NCBI GenBank assembly: GCA_946188155.1
Contig: CAMHUC010000016.1
Location: 1 to 63,667 of the forward strand
Direction of reading: 5' to 3'
DNA length: 63,667 bases
DNA from: an uncultured bacterium
Lineage (GTDB): Bacteria > Bacteroidota > Bacteroidia > Bacteroidales > Bacteroidaceae
In this document: piece after piece, positions 8,074 to 16,215 of the stretch
Numbering within the stretch: position 1 is the stretch's first letter
Layout: the number at the start of each line of letters is the position of its first letter
The notes under the pieces: generated by a model
The model's input: the letters and a program-made list of their open reading frames with translations, nothing else
What the model was told of the DNA's origin: nothing
The model's database searches: none
Translations under genes and position numbers: made by a program

Positions 8074-9342
8074 ATGCCAATAACGAAAGAAACATTCCGT
8101 ACCCTGATTCATGAAGGGCAGGAGGAGATAAGAGACGTGGAGCTATACGACCGTCCGTTTGAGTTTGAAGAGAACGGTCGCTATGTGCTTGTGGGTGTGC
8201 GTCAGGCGGGTAAATCATATATGCTATATAAGCGTGCCAAGCAAATGATGGCGGCTGGCTATCAGTTAGAGGATATGGTGTATATCAACTTCGACGATGA
8301 GCGACTGATGGGCATGACGGCTGACGAGCTCGACCTTATTCTGCAAGCCTATCAGTCGGTGTACAATCGCATACCCGTTCTTTTCTTCGACGAGATACAG
8401 AATGTTGAGGGCTGGGAACATTTCGCCCGTCGCCTGGCCAACAAGAAATACCATGTCTATATCACTGGCAGTAACGCCAAGATGCTGAGCCGCGACATTC
8501 AGACTGTTCTTGGCGGTCGTTTCCTCGACGCACTCATCTATCCCTACACCTTTGCTGAATACTTGGAGGCAAAGGGAGTCGCATTGGAGAAGGAATGGCA
8601 GTATGGCCGTCAGCGTGCCATCGTCCAGCAAGCCTTTGCGGATTACTTGAAGTGGGGCGGTTTCCCAGAGTTGCTGTTGTTCCGCAACAAGCGTAACTGG
8701 CTGAACGGTCTCTATGAAAAGATTCTCTTGGGTGACATCATTCAGCGCAATAAGGTAAAGAACGAGATGGCGCTGCGGCTGACCATGAAGCGATTGGCAG
8801 AGAATGTGATGCAGCCCATATCCTACAATCGTATTGCAAACCTGATACGTTCGACAGGATCCAGCATCGCCGTGTCTTCTGTCAGCGACTATGTGCGCTA
8901 TGCACAGGAAGCCTGTATGCTGTTCTCGTTGGAGAACTATGCTTCGAAATTCGTTGAGAAAGAGACTGTGAAGAAGCACTATCTCGTAGATAATGGCCTG
9001 CTGAGCATATTTCTCTTCAGCGGCGAGGCTGCCTTGTTGGAGAATCTTTGCGCCATACACCTGCGCAAATGCTACGGAGAAGAATTGTGTTATTATAATA
9101 AGAATGTAGAAGTGGATTTCCTCGTTGCCGAAGAAGGCTATGCCGTTCAAGCCTCCTATTCCATCTATGGCGAGGGTATGCAGGACACTTTTGAACGTGA
9201 GACCAAGGCATTGAAACAGTTGGATGCTTTTCTCTCGTTAAAGCGTATGGTGATTGTCACTTACGACGAAGAAGGTACGGTTCCGCTAGATAACGGGAAG
9301 CAGATTGAAGTAATTCCTGCCTGGCAGTGGCTGCTTGAATGA
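8074..9342 (+). CDS. AAA-type ATPase with DUF4143 domain
   Basis: 422 residues. A P-loop is visible in VLVGVRQAGKSYMLY (about 50-64) and a Walker B segment in PVLFFDEIQN (about 105). The C-terminal half matches the DUF4143 arrangement and ends with VDFLVAEEGYAVQASYSI, which resembles the PD-(D/E)XK core of such proteins. The family is very common in Bacteroidetes; its role is unsettled, with toxin-antitoxin, DNA processing or regulation all proposed. It stands alone on the plus strand among minus-strand carbohydrate genes and has its own promoter. Base composition is less GC-rich than its neighbours, which hints at a different history. Confidence 0.8.
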   Translation: MPITKETFRTLIHEGQEEIRDVELYDRPFEFEENGRYVLVGVRQAGKSYMLYKRAKQMMAAGYQLEDMVYINFDDERLMGMTADELDLILQAYQSVYNRIPVLFFDEIQNVEGWEHFARRLANKKYHVYITGSNAKMLSRDIQTVLGGRFLDALIYPYTFAEYLEAKGVALEKEWQYGRQRAIVQQAFADYLKWGGFPELLLFRNKRNWLNGLYEKILLGDIIQRNKVKNEMALRLTMKRLAENVMQPISYNRIANLIRSTGSSIAVSSVSDYVRYAQEACMLFSLENYASKFVEKETVKKHYLVDNGLLSIFLFSGEAALLENLCAIHLRKCYGEELCYYNKNVEVDFLVAEEGYAVQASYSIYGEGMQDTFERETKALKQLDAFLSLKRMVIVTYDEEGTVPLDNGKQIEVIPAWQWLLE

Positions 9343-9419
9343 GCAGGGGGACAGCCCCCTGTGAGCGGTCCCCCTGTGAGCGTGAAAAAGTGCCTTTGCA
9401 CTATAGTTGTTATAAACAG

Positions 9420-9489
9420 AAAACATGTGTGCCATCTGTACCATCTGACACGGGAAGGTGTCAGATGGTACAGATGGCACACATGTTTT
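9420..9489. repeat. Perfect 32-bp palindrome with 6-base loop
   Basis: The arms at 9420-9451 and 9458-9489 are exact reverse complements around GGGAAG. Each arm contains two related 9-mers (CCATCTGTA, CCATCTGAC), so it resembles the other palindromic elements here but with different unit sequence. Confidence 0.9.
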
Positions 9490-9616
9490 CCGTTATTCGC
9501 ACTATATATGCGCGCACGCGCAAGCGAATCACAGAAGGACTCCCGCCGTCAGAGGGATGGCAGCTGACACTCAGGGGTAGGTTCCAGACAGTCTGGGGGA
9601 TGGTTACTGCAACAGG

Positions 9617-9672
9617 AAAGAGCCTCTTTAGAGCTGGATTTTCTAAAGAATCCAACACTAAAGAGGCTCTTT
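9617..9672. terminator. Hairpin downstream of the M13 peptidase and ATPase genes
   Basis: AAAGAGCCTCTTTA (9617-9630) pairs with 9659-9672, and a smaller nested stem (GGATT/AATCC) lies inside. A/T runs at both sides suit a bidirectional terminator between the two converging genes. Confidence 0.6.
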
Positions 9673-9780
9673 TCATCCGAGCGGAGGCTCGACAGAATTG
9701 CCAGAAGGCTCCTTTCATCCGAGCGGAGGCTCGACAGAATTACCAGAAGGCTCTTTTCATCCGAGCGGAGGCTCGACAGA
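9664..9780. repeat. 42-bp tandem repeat, about 2.8 units
   Basis: Units start at 9664, 9706 and 9748 and differ at only a few positions. The last unit ends a few bases from the peptidase stop codon. Each unit contains GAGCGGAGGCTCGACAGA. Confidence 0.9.
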
Positions 9781-9785
9781 GCGGC

Positions 9786-11783
9786 TCACCAGATGGCGAA
9801 GCGCTTGGCGGGAGCCACGTAGAGCGGCTGGCCCTCTCTGACGTCGAACAGCTCGTACCAGTCGTTCTGCAGCGTCACCTGACCGTTGACGCGCACGGGG
9901 TTCTGGGCGTGCTCGTCGTATTCGTCCATATTCGCCTGGTAGGTGGCCATGTCCGCATTGTTCTTCCACGCCTGAGCCCAGCCCAGGAACAGCCGGTGCA
10001 GCTGCTCACGGGTGGCGGCCGCGTCGAGGCCACGCTGACGGGCCTTGTCGCGGATGATGTCGAGGGCCATGTTCAGGCCCCCCTGGTCGGCGATGTTCTC
10101 ACCGAGGGTCAGCTCACCGTCGGTACGGCGGTCGCCCATCATGAACTGGCTGAAGTGGTCGATCATCAGCTGCTGGCGCTTCTTGAACTCTGTCAGGTCG
10201 GCCGGTGCCCACCACTGCTCGTAGATGCCGTCCTCGTTCGTCTTAGAGCCATCGTTGTCGAAGCCGTGGGTCAGCTCGTGCCCGATGGTGCTGGCCCCCA
10301 GCACGGCATAGTTGTAGGCATCGCCGTATGAGGGGTTAGTGACGGGCGATATCATGTTCAAGGCAGGCATGTAGACGCAGTTGTAGGCGGGGGCGTACAG
10401 GGCGTTGTCAATCCAGGCCGGCAGTGCGCTAATTTGCACGTAGCACAACTTAGCATAGCTGTAATCGCCCGGCAGCTTCTGCAGCATGGCCTTGGCACCT
10501 TCCGACAGCACCCAGAGGGCCGACTCGTAGCACGTCAGCCCGTCGGGCATGCCGGTGACGAAGAAGTCCCTGTTCCACTCATTAGGTTCTCCTGCTATGA
10601 ATACCACGGTCTGCAGCTTCTTGTGTGCCCGCTGCCGGGTGGCATCCGATAGCCACTCCAGGCGGTCGAGCCGCTGGGCGAATCGGCTGCGGAACTCCTC
10701 GCACATGGCAGCGACGTAGGCCTTGGCCTCTGCCGTCACGTTCTGCTGGCAATAGAGGCTGCTCAGCTGATAGTTAATGGCAGGCAGTCCACTGCCATAT
10801 ACAAAGTCCGCCACGTCGGCCTCCTTCTTGAGTTGTATCAGGGGGTAGTCTCGCCCGACGACCGACAGCAGCATCTTCTTCTTGACATCCTCCATCGTCG
10901 CTTTGTCGAGCAAATCATTTTCGAGGGCTTCGAGCAGGTCAATCACAGACTCGTCGGAGAGTTTGATGTGCTTGGTGTCCAGCCCCATGCCCTCGGCAAT
11001 CAGCTCACCGGCCGTGGCTATGCCGGCCCTCGTCTTGGTAGCACGGCCGGCATACTGGCTGAAGGGTATGATGCGGCGCAGGTTGTCGGGCTGCTGCCAG
11101 TAGCGGTAGTCGCGCACGCTCTGGCTGCCCTCGCCCTCCTGCTTGGCATCCACGTAAAACTCCTGGGCCAGACTCATCAGGTCGGCTATCACAGCCTCGC
11201 TGTACTTCAGCTCCCTGAGCGTCTTCTCGAGATTTTTGTAACCGAAGAATTGTTTTGGAGAAAACATCAAGTACATCTCCTTGCGGTTGCCCATGAGGCG
11301 CCATTCGATGGCGGTGGAGTATCCTTTTGCCATAAGACTCCCCATCTCGCGGAGCACCTCCTCGCGGGTCTTGAGGGCCATGATGCGGTCGGTCAGCTTG
11401 TGCAGCTCGGCCACGTTGTGGTCGAAGTCGGCCTGGCCACGGCTGGCACGCTGGCAGAGGGCTGCCAGAACGGGGTCGGAGCACGTGGCGTTGACCGTCG
11501 ACTTCACCCACTCACGGCTGAAGTTGGCGGCGGCGGCGGTGGTACCCTCCTTGCCGGGGTTGGCCGTGTGCTGGTTGAGCCAGTTGCCCACGGCATACTG
11601 CCAGAAGTTGACGCCGGGGGCCACGCTCTTGTCGATGTCGGCGTCGAAGTCGAACGCCTGCTGCTCGGCGGGCGTGGGCTTCGGGTCAGGCCCCACGGGG
11701 TTGTCCATCTTATCGGAACAAGACACTAAGAAGCCGCAGACTGTCAGGATGGCGGTTTTCATCCGGAAAATGTTTCTATTCAT
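9786..11783 (-). CDS. M13-family (PepO/neprilysin-like) zinc metallopeptidase
   Basis: 665 residues. The zinc site HELTH is at about 502-506 in the context TIGHELTHGFDNDG, and the third-ligand motif ENIADQGG follows about 60 residues later. Both are diagnostic for M13. The N-terminus has a lipoprotein-like signal with cysteine in FLVSC, so it is probably an envelope-anchored oligopeptidase. The ATG at 11783 overlaps the end of GH115 by 8 bp, so the two are very likely translationally coupled. A peptidase tied to a xylan-degrading enzyme is unusual; it could process glycoproteins of plant walls or simply share regulation. Confidence 0.92.
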   Translation of the reverse strand: MNRNIFRMKTAILTVCGFLVSCSDKMDNPVGPDPKPTPAEQQAFDFDADIDKSVAPGVNFWQYAVGNWLNQHTANPGKEGTTAAAANFSREWVKSTVNATCSDPVLAALCQRASRGQADFDHNVAELHKLTDRIMALKTREEVLREMGSLMAKGYSTAIEWRLMGNRKEMYLMFSPKQFFGYKNLEKTLRELKYSEAVIADLMSLAQEFYVDAKQEGEGSQSVRDYRYWQQPDNLRRIIPFSQYAGRATKTRAGIATAGELIAEGMGLDTKHIKLSDESVIDLLEALENDLLDKATMEDVKKKMLLSVVGRDYPLIQLKKEADVADFVYGSGLPAINYQLSSLYCQQNVTAEAKAYVAAMCEEFRSRFAQRLDRLEWLSDATRQRAHKKLQTVVFIAGEPNEWNRDFFVTGMPDGLTCYESALWVLSEGAKAMLQKLPGDYSYAKLCYVQISALPAWIDNALYAPAYNCVYMPALNMISPVTNPSYGDAYNYAVLGASTIGHELTHGFDNDGSKTNEDGIYEQWWAPADLTEFKKRQQLMIDHFSQFMMGDRRTDGELTLGENIADQGGLNMALDIIRDKARQRGLDAAATREQLHRLFLGWAQAWKNNADMATYQANMDEYDEHAQNPVRVNGQVTLQNDWYELFDVREGQPLYVAPAKRFAIW

Positions 11784-14307
11784 ATTGCTTTATGCTAATG
11801 ATTTCACACTGGTCTATGACGATGTGCTCGTCGAGGGCGCGGATGGTGAGCGTGTGCTCACCCGCCGCGAGGCTCACGGACAGGCAGCGGAGGGCCTGGC
11901 CGCGCAGCACGTTCTGCTTCCACTGCTCCGAGCGGAAGGGCTCCTTCAGGCTGAACACCGTGGGTTCGCCGTCGATGCTGACGCTGAAGCGGATGTCGCC
12001 GCTGTCGACGGCATGCGTCGGGATGAGGGCGATGCGCAGGCGGTAGTCGCCCGCCGTCGCTACCGGGAATCGGCTGACGAGGCTGTCGCCCTTGGGCAGC
12101 CTGACGGCCAGCATGGAGTGGCCGAGCATCTGAATCTTAGAGGTGGTTTCAGAGGTGAGAGGTAAGAGGTGAGAGGTGAGAGGAATGTTTCGCAACAGGT
12201 CTATCCTCTCACCTCTCACCTCTCCCCTCTCCCCTCTTAAAATTCCTCTCACATCCTCGAACACTGGCAGACGGCGGGGAGCAGCATCCATCAGTCCGCG
12301 CCACTTGCCGCCCTGCATATTATTATACTGCGCCGTGAGCGACTGTATCTCCTCGTAGGCCCGGTGGCTTTCGGCGGAGTCGGAGAGAATCTTGCGACTC
12401 ATGGCAGCAGAGGCGTAGACGGGGTATTCGATGGCGGCGAAGAAGGCATCGGCCAACTCCGGCCGCACGTAGGGTCGGCTCTCGATGACACCGGCCTTCA
12501 CGCGCTCGAAGGCGGCCATACGGTCGGCCGCCTCCAGGGCCGTCATGCCGATGCTGTCCACCGGCGAGAGGCCACGGGGGTATCGCTTCTTGTCGAGTTC
12601 CACCTGCGTCCAGCCCATGAACTCCGGGCGGCGCTCGCCCGAGAGGCGGTAGAACTCGTGCATGGCGGGGAAGAGCCGCCGGCCAGCCTCCGGGCCGAAC
12701 TGCCGACAGAGCCACGAGCGGTAGTGGTCGCACAGGGTGGAGCCGCTCACGCAGTCGATGTCCCACGCCATGTCGAGGAACAGCTCCAGCTGATAGCCCG
12801 CCACCTTCGGGTCGTGGACATTGGCTATCCAGAGTCGCCTGACGTTGTGGTCGTAGGCCTCGCGCATCTCGTTGTAGATAAGTCCCGGCTGGGTGGTGGT
12901 CAGCCAGAGGTAGTCGTGGGGGCGGCCCCAGTAGCTCAGGTGGTAGTAGACACCTGCCCCACCCTGCCGCTGCTGCTCGACGGGCGAGGAGTAGCGGGTC
13001 ACGTAGCCGTAGTTGTCGTCGCACCACATCAGCGTCACGTAGTCGGGCACGCGCAGCCCCATCTCGTAGAGTTGCAGCACCTCCTTGTAGGGTGCGAACA
13101 TCTGCATCTGCTTCGCCGGGTCGCCGACGTAGCGGCGTATCAGCCCCTGCTGGTCGTCGATCACCTGCTGCAGGGCATCGAACTTCTCCTGATCCGTCTG
13201 ATAGCCCTCCATCGAGCTGTCGTGGATGCCGCGCATGCCAATGGTGAAGATATAGTTTACAGTTGACGGTTGACGGTTTACAGTTGACAGTTTACGGTTG
13301 ACAGTTGACAGTTGACGGTTTACAGTTGATGGTTGACGGTTGACAGTTGATTTCCCGGCAAGCCCTTCGGAACCACTATGGTAATCATCTGTAAACTGTA
13401 AACTGTCAACCGTAAACAACTCCTTCAGCCGCTCCGTCCAGTACTGCTGCACGGCCTCGCGGTTAGTCTTGTAGTTGAAGCGTCCGCGCTGCTCCGTGTT
13501 CCACTCGCCGACATTGTTACGCAGCAGCGGCTCGCAGTGGGAGGTGCCGATGACGATGCCGCACGAGTCGGCCGCGGCCTTCGCCCCGGGCGTCTGGAAG
13601 AAGGCCACCGTGCCCTCGTGCATCGCCGGCCATACGGTGTTGGCCCGCAGGCGCAGCAGCAGTTCGAAGATGCGGCGGTAGGTGGAGGGGGGGATTGGGG
13701 TCTCTTTTGGGTGGAGGGTGGAGGGTGGAGGGTTAAAGGAGGATAGACCTTGCGCTGAGTCTATACTCACTCCACCCTCCACCTTTAACCCTCCACCAAA
13801 TCGACTCCAGGGCCGCAGGCTCCAGTCCTCATCGTTGATGAAGATGCCGCGATAGGCCACGCTGGGCGTGTGCTCCATCGCGAAGGCGTCGTCGATGACG
13901 AGCGTGTCGCGATGCTCCGGCACAATGTCGCCCCACCATATCCAGGGCGACACGCCTGCCAGGCGCGACAGTTCGAGGATGCCGTAGGCCGTGCCCCGCG
14001 CGTTATGGCCCTCGACGACGAGCTGGCCATCGTTGACATAGAGTCTGAAGCCGTCGTCGGCTCCATGTCCCTGCACGATGCGTATCACCGCCCTTTTGGC
14101 AGGCACGGGCACAAAGCCCGTCACCTGTCGCATGTCGTCCTTCCACATCTCTAAGGCCGTCATCACCACGGGGTCGGCATCCTTCGCCACGCTATAGGTT
14201 ATCGCCCCCCTACCGTCGAACCACGTCAGCGCCGCCGCATTCACGCTCCACAGCACCGCCGCCACGCAGAGGCACAAGCCCCGCACTGCTGTCACATTCT
14301 TCTTCAT
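11776..14307 (-). CDS. GH115-family alpha-glucuronidase
   Basis: 843 residues with a signal peptide. GH115 hallmarks are GTAYGILELSRLAGVSPW, WWGDIVPE, YRGIFINDEDWSLRPW, LLRLRANTVWPAMHEGT and GTSHCEPLLRN. Family members release (4-O-methyl-)glucuronic acid from xylan. Three separate stretches are foreign to the family and coincide with 7-mer palindromic DNA elements read in frame: SFNPPPSTLHPKETPIPPS, a long STVNRQP/STVNRQL repeat, and RGERGEVRGERIDLLRNIPL. The gene has stayed open through all three, which suggests selection for function, but whether the enzyme still folds is unknown. It is coupled to the M13 peptidase downstream. Confidence 0.88.
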   Translation of the reverse strand: MKKNVTAVRGLCLCVAAVLWSVNAAALTWFDGRGAITYSVAKDADPVVMTALEMWKDDMRQVTGFVPVPAKRAVIRIVQGHGADDGFRLYVNDGQLVVEGHNARGTAYGILELSRLAGVSPWIWWGDIVPEHRDTLVIDDAFAMEHTPSVAYRGIFINDEDWSLRPWSRFGGGLKVEGGVSIDSAQGLSSFNPPPSTLHPKETPIPPSTYRRIFELLLRLRANTVWPAMHEGTVAFFQTPGAKAAADSCGIVIGTSHCEPLLRNNVGEWNTEQRGRFNYKTNREAVQQYWTERLKELFTVDSLQFTDDYHSGSEGLAGKSTVNRQPSTVNRQLSTVNRKLSTVNRQPSTVNYIFTIGMRGIHDSSMEGYQTDQEKFDALQQVIDDQQGLIRRYVGDPAKQMQMFAPYKEVLQLYEMGLRVPDYVTLMWCDDNYGYVTRYSSPVEQQRQGGAGVYYHLSYWGRPHDYLWLTTTQPGLIYNEMREAYDHNVRRLWIANVHDPKVAGYQLELFLDMAWDIDCVSGSTLCDHYRSWLCRQFGPEAGRRLFPAMHEFYRLSGERRPEFMGWTQVELDKKRYPRGLSPVDSIGMTALEAADRMAAFERVKAGVIESRPYVRPELADAFFAAIEYPVYASAAMSRKILSDSAESHRAYEEIQSLTAQYNNMQGGKWRGLMDAAPRRLPVFEDVRGILRGERGEVRGERIDLLRNIPLTSHLLPLTSETTSKIQMLGHSMLAVRLPKGDSLVSRFPVATAGDYRLRIALIPTHAVDSGDIRFSVSIDGEPTVFSLKEPFRSEQWKQNVLRGQALRCLSVSLAAGEHTLTIRALDEHIVIDQCEIISIKQYE
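12151..12237. repeat. Palindromic GAGGTGA element inside GH115
   Basis: Left arm 12151-12184, loop of 19 bases, right arm 12204-12237. The arms are 7-mers of the AGAGGTG/AGAGGTA type. It is read in frame on the minus strand. The centre shares GGATAGACCT and TTGCG with the element at 13.74 kb. Confidence 0.85.
13255..13417. repeat. Palindromic TTKACRG heptamer element inside GH115
   Basis: About thirteen 7-mers (TTTACAG, TTGACGG, TTGACAG) form the left arm, then a core of about 40 bp, then four inverted 7-mers at 13391-13417. The core holds GCAAGCCCTTC and GTAATCATC, as in the 25.96 kb element. It is read in frame and gives a peptide with a seven-residue period. Confidence 0.9.
13701..13800. 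repeat. Palindromic GTGGAGG element inside GH115
   Basis: GTGGAGG 7-mers (13711-13743) are inverted at 13771-13797 around a centre starting TAGACCTTGCGC. It is read in frame. It separates the FINDEDWSLRPW block from the IFELLLRLRANT block, which normally lie closer together in the family. Confidence 0.85.
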
Positions 14308-14351
14308 CTAAGCAATCCGTTATTATTTACTGAACATTTCCTCTTTCTTAA

Positions 14352-14561
14352 AACAACGAATTAAGACGAATGGCACGAATTACACGAATAAAACATTTTG
14401 TTTTACGGATTACACGAATTGGCTACGCGCAGACAATCGCTGCCCGCAGAGAACCTTTCGTGAAATGCGTATAATTCGTATCCATCCGTGCAATTCGTAT
14501 CCATTCGTGGAATTCGTATCCATATTCGTGGAATTCGTGTAATTCGTCTTAATTCGTTGTT
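14352..14561. mobile_element. Palindromic 9-mer element, copy 2 (MITE-like)
   Basis: 210 bp with the same inverted ends (AACAACGAATTAAGACGAAT) and central GGCTACGCGCAG as the copy at 6021-6199, but with a longer right arm made of ATTCGTATC-like 9-mers. It fills the gap between the GH28 stop and GH115 start. The difference in arm length suggests expansion of the 9-mer units. Confidence 0.8.
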
Positions 14562-14583
14562 TTTAAAAAAACAGTTGTCGAAA

Positions 14584-15984
14584 TCACTTCTCCACGTCCG
14601 CATTCACTACATCGTCGAGCAGGATGTCGGGCCGTTCGTCGGGCCGCATCAACTCGAACCTGACATTCCTCAGCCGCAGCCCGTCCACGTGACGGGCAAA
14701 GAGTCCGTAGGCCGGCGTGGGCCCAGCCCATCGCGGCTCGGGATAGTTGGTGCCCTGCTCGCGGTAGGGCTGCTCCACCTTCCTGCCCCCGCCCCGGTAC
14801 TGGATGCGGATGTCGGAGAGCGACACGTTGCGGATGGGCGCACCCTCCATGCCCGTGATGATGATGCCGGCCAGCGAGTCGCAGTCGTCGGCCACCACAT
14901 TATTGATATATATGTCGCGGGCCGACGAGACCTCCGTCCGCTCCTTCGGCCCACGGTTGCGGCATCCCGTCGTGATGTAGATGGGATAGTGATGCACGTG
15001 GCTCATCGAGATATTGCTCACCACGATGTTCTCCATCCGCCCCTGGTCCACCTCCTCGAAGGCCAGGCCCGAGCTCCACATGCAGGTGCAGTTGGAGATG
15101 GTGATGTTGCGGTAGCCGCCGTTCGACTCGGTGCCCAGTTTGATGCGTCCGCACACCCAGTTCACCTTCTCGGGCTGGTACGTGCCGTCGAGGAAGGTGC
15201 CCAGCTTGTAGCCCGTCACCAGGCAGTTCGTGATCAGGATATGCTCGCAGAGCACGGGGCGCTTCAGCGCATACGACGACTTCAGCACAATGGCGTCGTC
15301 GGTGGGCGTGTTCACCTTCGTGTTGCTCACGGTGAAGTACTTGCAGCAGTCGATGTCGATGCCGTCGCGGTTGGTGTCGATGGTCACGTTGTCGATGGTG
15401 CCGATGTCGCAGCCGGTGGCGATGATGGCGAAGTGACCGCCCCGGAAGATGGTGATGTCGCGTATCAGCACATTGCGGCAGAGTTTCAGGGCGATGGCCT
15501 TGTCGCCCGTGCCGATGGAGCCACCCTCGACGATGCCCGCCTTCTCAGTGTCATGCTTCGTCAGGCCCTCGCCGTCGATCATCCCCTGGCCGGTGATGGA
15601 TACGTTCGTCTGCCCCTCGGCCCATATCAGGCTGTTGTGGAAGTAGGTGTGGCCGCCGTCCTGATACTCGGGGAATCCGCCGAACGACTCGCTCTCGTCG
15701 TAGGCCTTCAGCGCTGCCGGCGCGGCGAGTATCTTGGCGCCGGCCGCGAGGTGCAGGTCCACGTTGCTCTTCAGCCGTATGCTGCCCGCGAGATAGACGC
15801 CCGCCGGCAGCAGCACCTGTCCGCCGCCGCTGGCCGTGCAGGCCTCGATGGCCCGGTTGATGGCCCCGTGGTCGAGCGACTGTCCGTCGCCCTTGGCACC
15901 ATAGTCGCGCACGTTAAACACTCCGTGGGCACTGGCGCCCACCACAATCATCGCTGTAATTAGTAATAGTAGTCTTCGTCTCAT
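14584..15984 (-). CDS. GH28 polygalacturonase/rhamnogalacturonidase-type hydrolase
   Basis: 466 residues from the ATG at 15984, which gives a signal peptide (MRRRLLLLITAMIVVGASA); the upstream open codons lack one and lie beyond the promoter box. The right-handed beta-helix starts with VFNVRDYGAKGDGQSLDHGAINRAI. GH28 active-site blocks are NRDGIDID, PTDDAIVLKS (paired Asp near 229-230) and RIKLGTES. These enzymes hydrolyse galacturonosyl or related linkages in pectin. Many inverting enzymes have a GHG block; here the equivalent is less clear, so exact activity is open. Its own promoter lies 8 bp upstream. Confidence 0.88.
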   Translation of the reverse strand: MRRRLLLLITAMIVVGASAHGVFNVRDYGAKGDGQSLDHGAINRAIEACTASGGGQVLLPAGVYLAGSIRLKSNVDLHLAAGAKILAAPAALKAYDESESFGGFPEYQDGGHTYFHNSLIWAEGQTNVSITGQGMIDGEGLTKHDTEKAGIVEGGSIGTGDKAIALKLCRNVLIRDITIFRGGHFAIIATGCDIGTIDNVTIDTNRDGIDIDCCKYFTVSNTKVNTPTDDAIVLKSSYALKRPVLCEHILITNCLVTGYKLGTFLDGTYQPEKVNWVCGRIKLGTESNGGYRNITISNCTCMWSSGLAFEEVDQGRMENIVVSNISMSHVHHYPIYITTGCRNRGPKERTEVSSARDIYINNVVADDCDSLAGIIITGMEGAPIRNVSLSDIRIQYRGGGRKVEQPYREQGTNYPEPRWAGPTPAYGLFARHVDGLRLRNVRFELMRPDERPDILLDDVVNADVEK

Positions 15985-15991
15985 ATCGGCA

Positions 15992-16000
15992 GCAAAGTTA
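15992..16000 (-). promoter_or_regulatory. -7 box for GH28
   Basis: TAACTTTGC on the minus strand, an exact match. It sits 8 bp before the ATG at 15984 and so decides that start over upstream codons. Confidence 0.75.
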
Positions 16001-16215
16001 CAACTTTTTTTCTCATATACAAGCAAAACTCCCGAAAAAAGAGTTTGCCGACGCAGCAAACCATCAGGGCCTCCCCATGTATTGAAGAAGAGATGATAAA
16101 GTCCTGTAGCATCCTGCACATAGTGGTATCGCAGAAAGCAACCCTGCAAACACTTTCCTTCTCATGATGCTCAATATTTATAATCGCCTTTCCATGACAA
16201 CACGTAATCTACACA

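Larger units (their letters stand above)
9343..9785. other. Repeat-packed intergenic region between ATPase and M13 peptidase
   Basis: No convincing gene. It holds, in order: a GGGGACAGCCCCCTGTGAG repeat (9347-9365) with a degenerate second copy, a perfect 32-bp palindrome, a terminator-like hairpin and a 42-bp tandem repeat. The plus-strand open frame across it mostly translates repeats and the reverse of the peptidase gene. Confidence 0.8.

Noticed and set aside
9339..10331. 330-codon plus-strand frame downstream of the ATPase
   Set aside because: First third is repeats (including the 42-bp repeat read as FIRAEARQN), the rest is antisense to the M13 peptidase.
13255..13417. Repeat arrays as CRISPR
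   Set aside because: Units are 7 bp with no spacers, no leader and no cas genes nearby; the other arrays have the same build.
14488..15963. 491-codon plus-strand frame opposite GH28
   Set aside because: Starts in a repeat element and translates the reverse of a well-supported GH28 gene.
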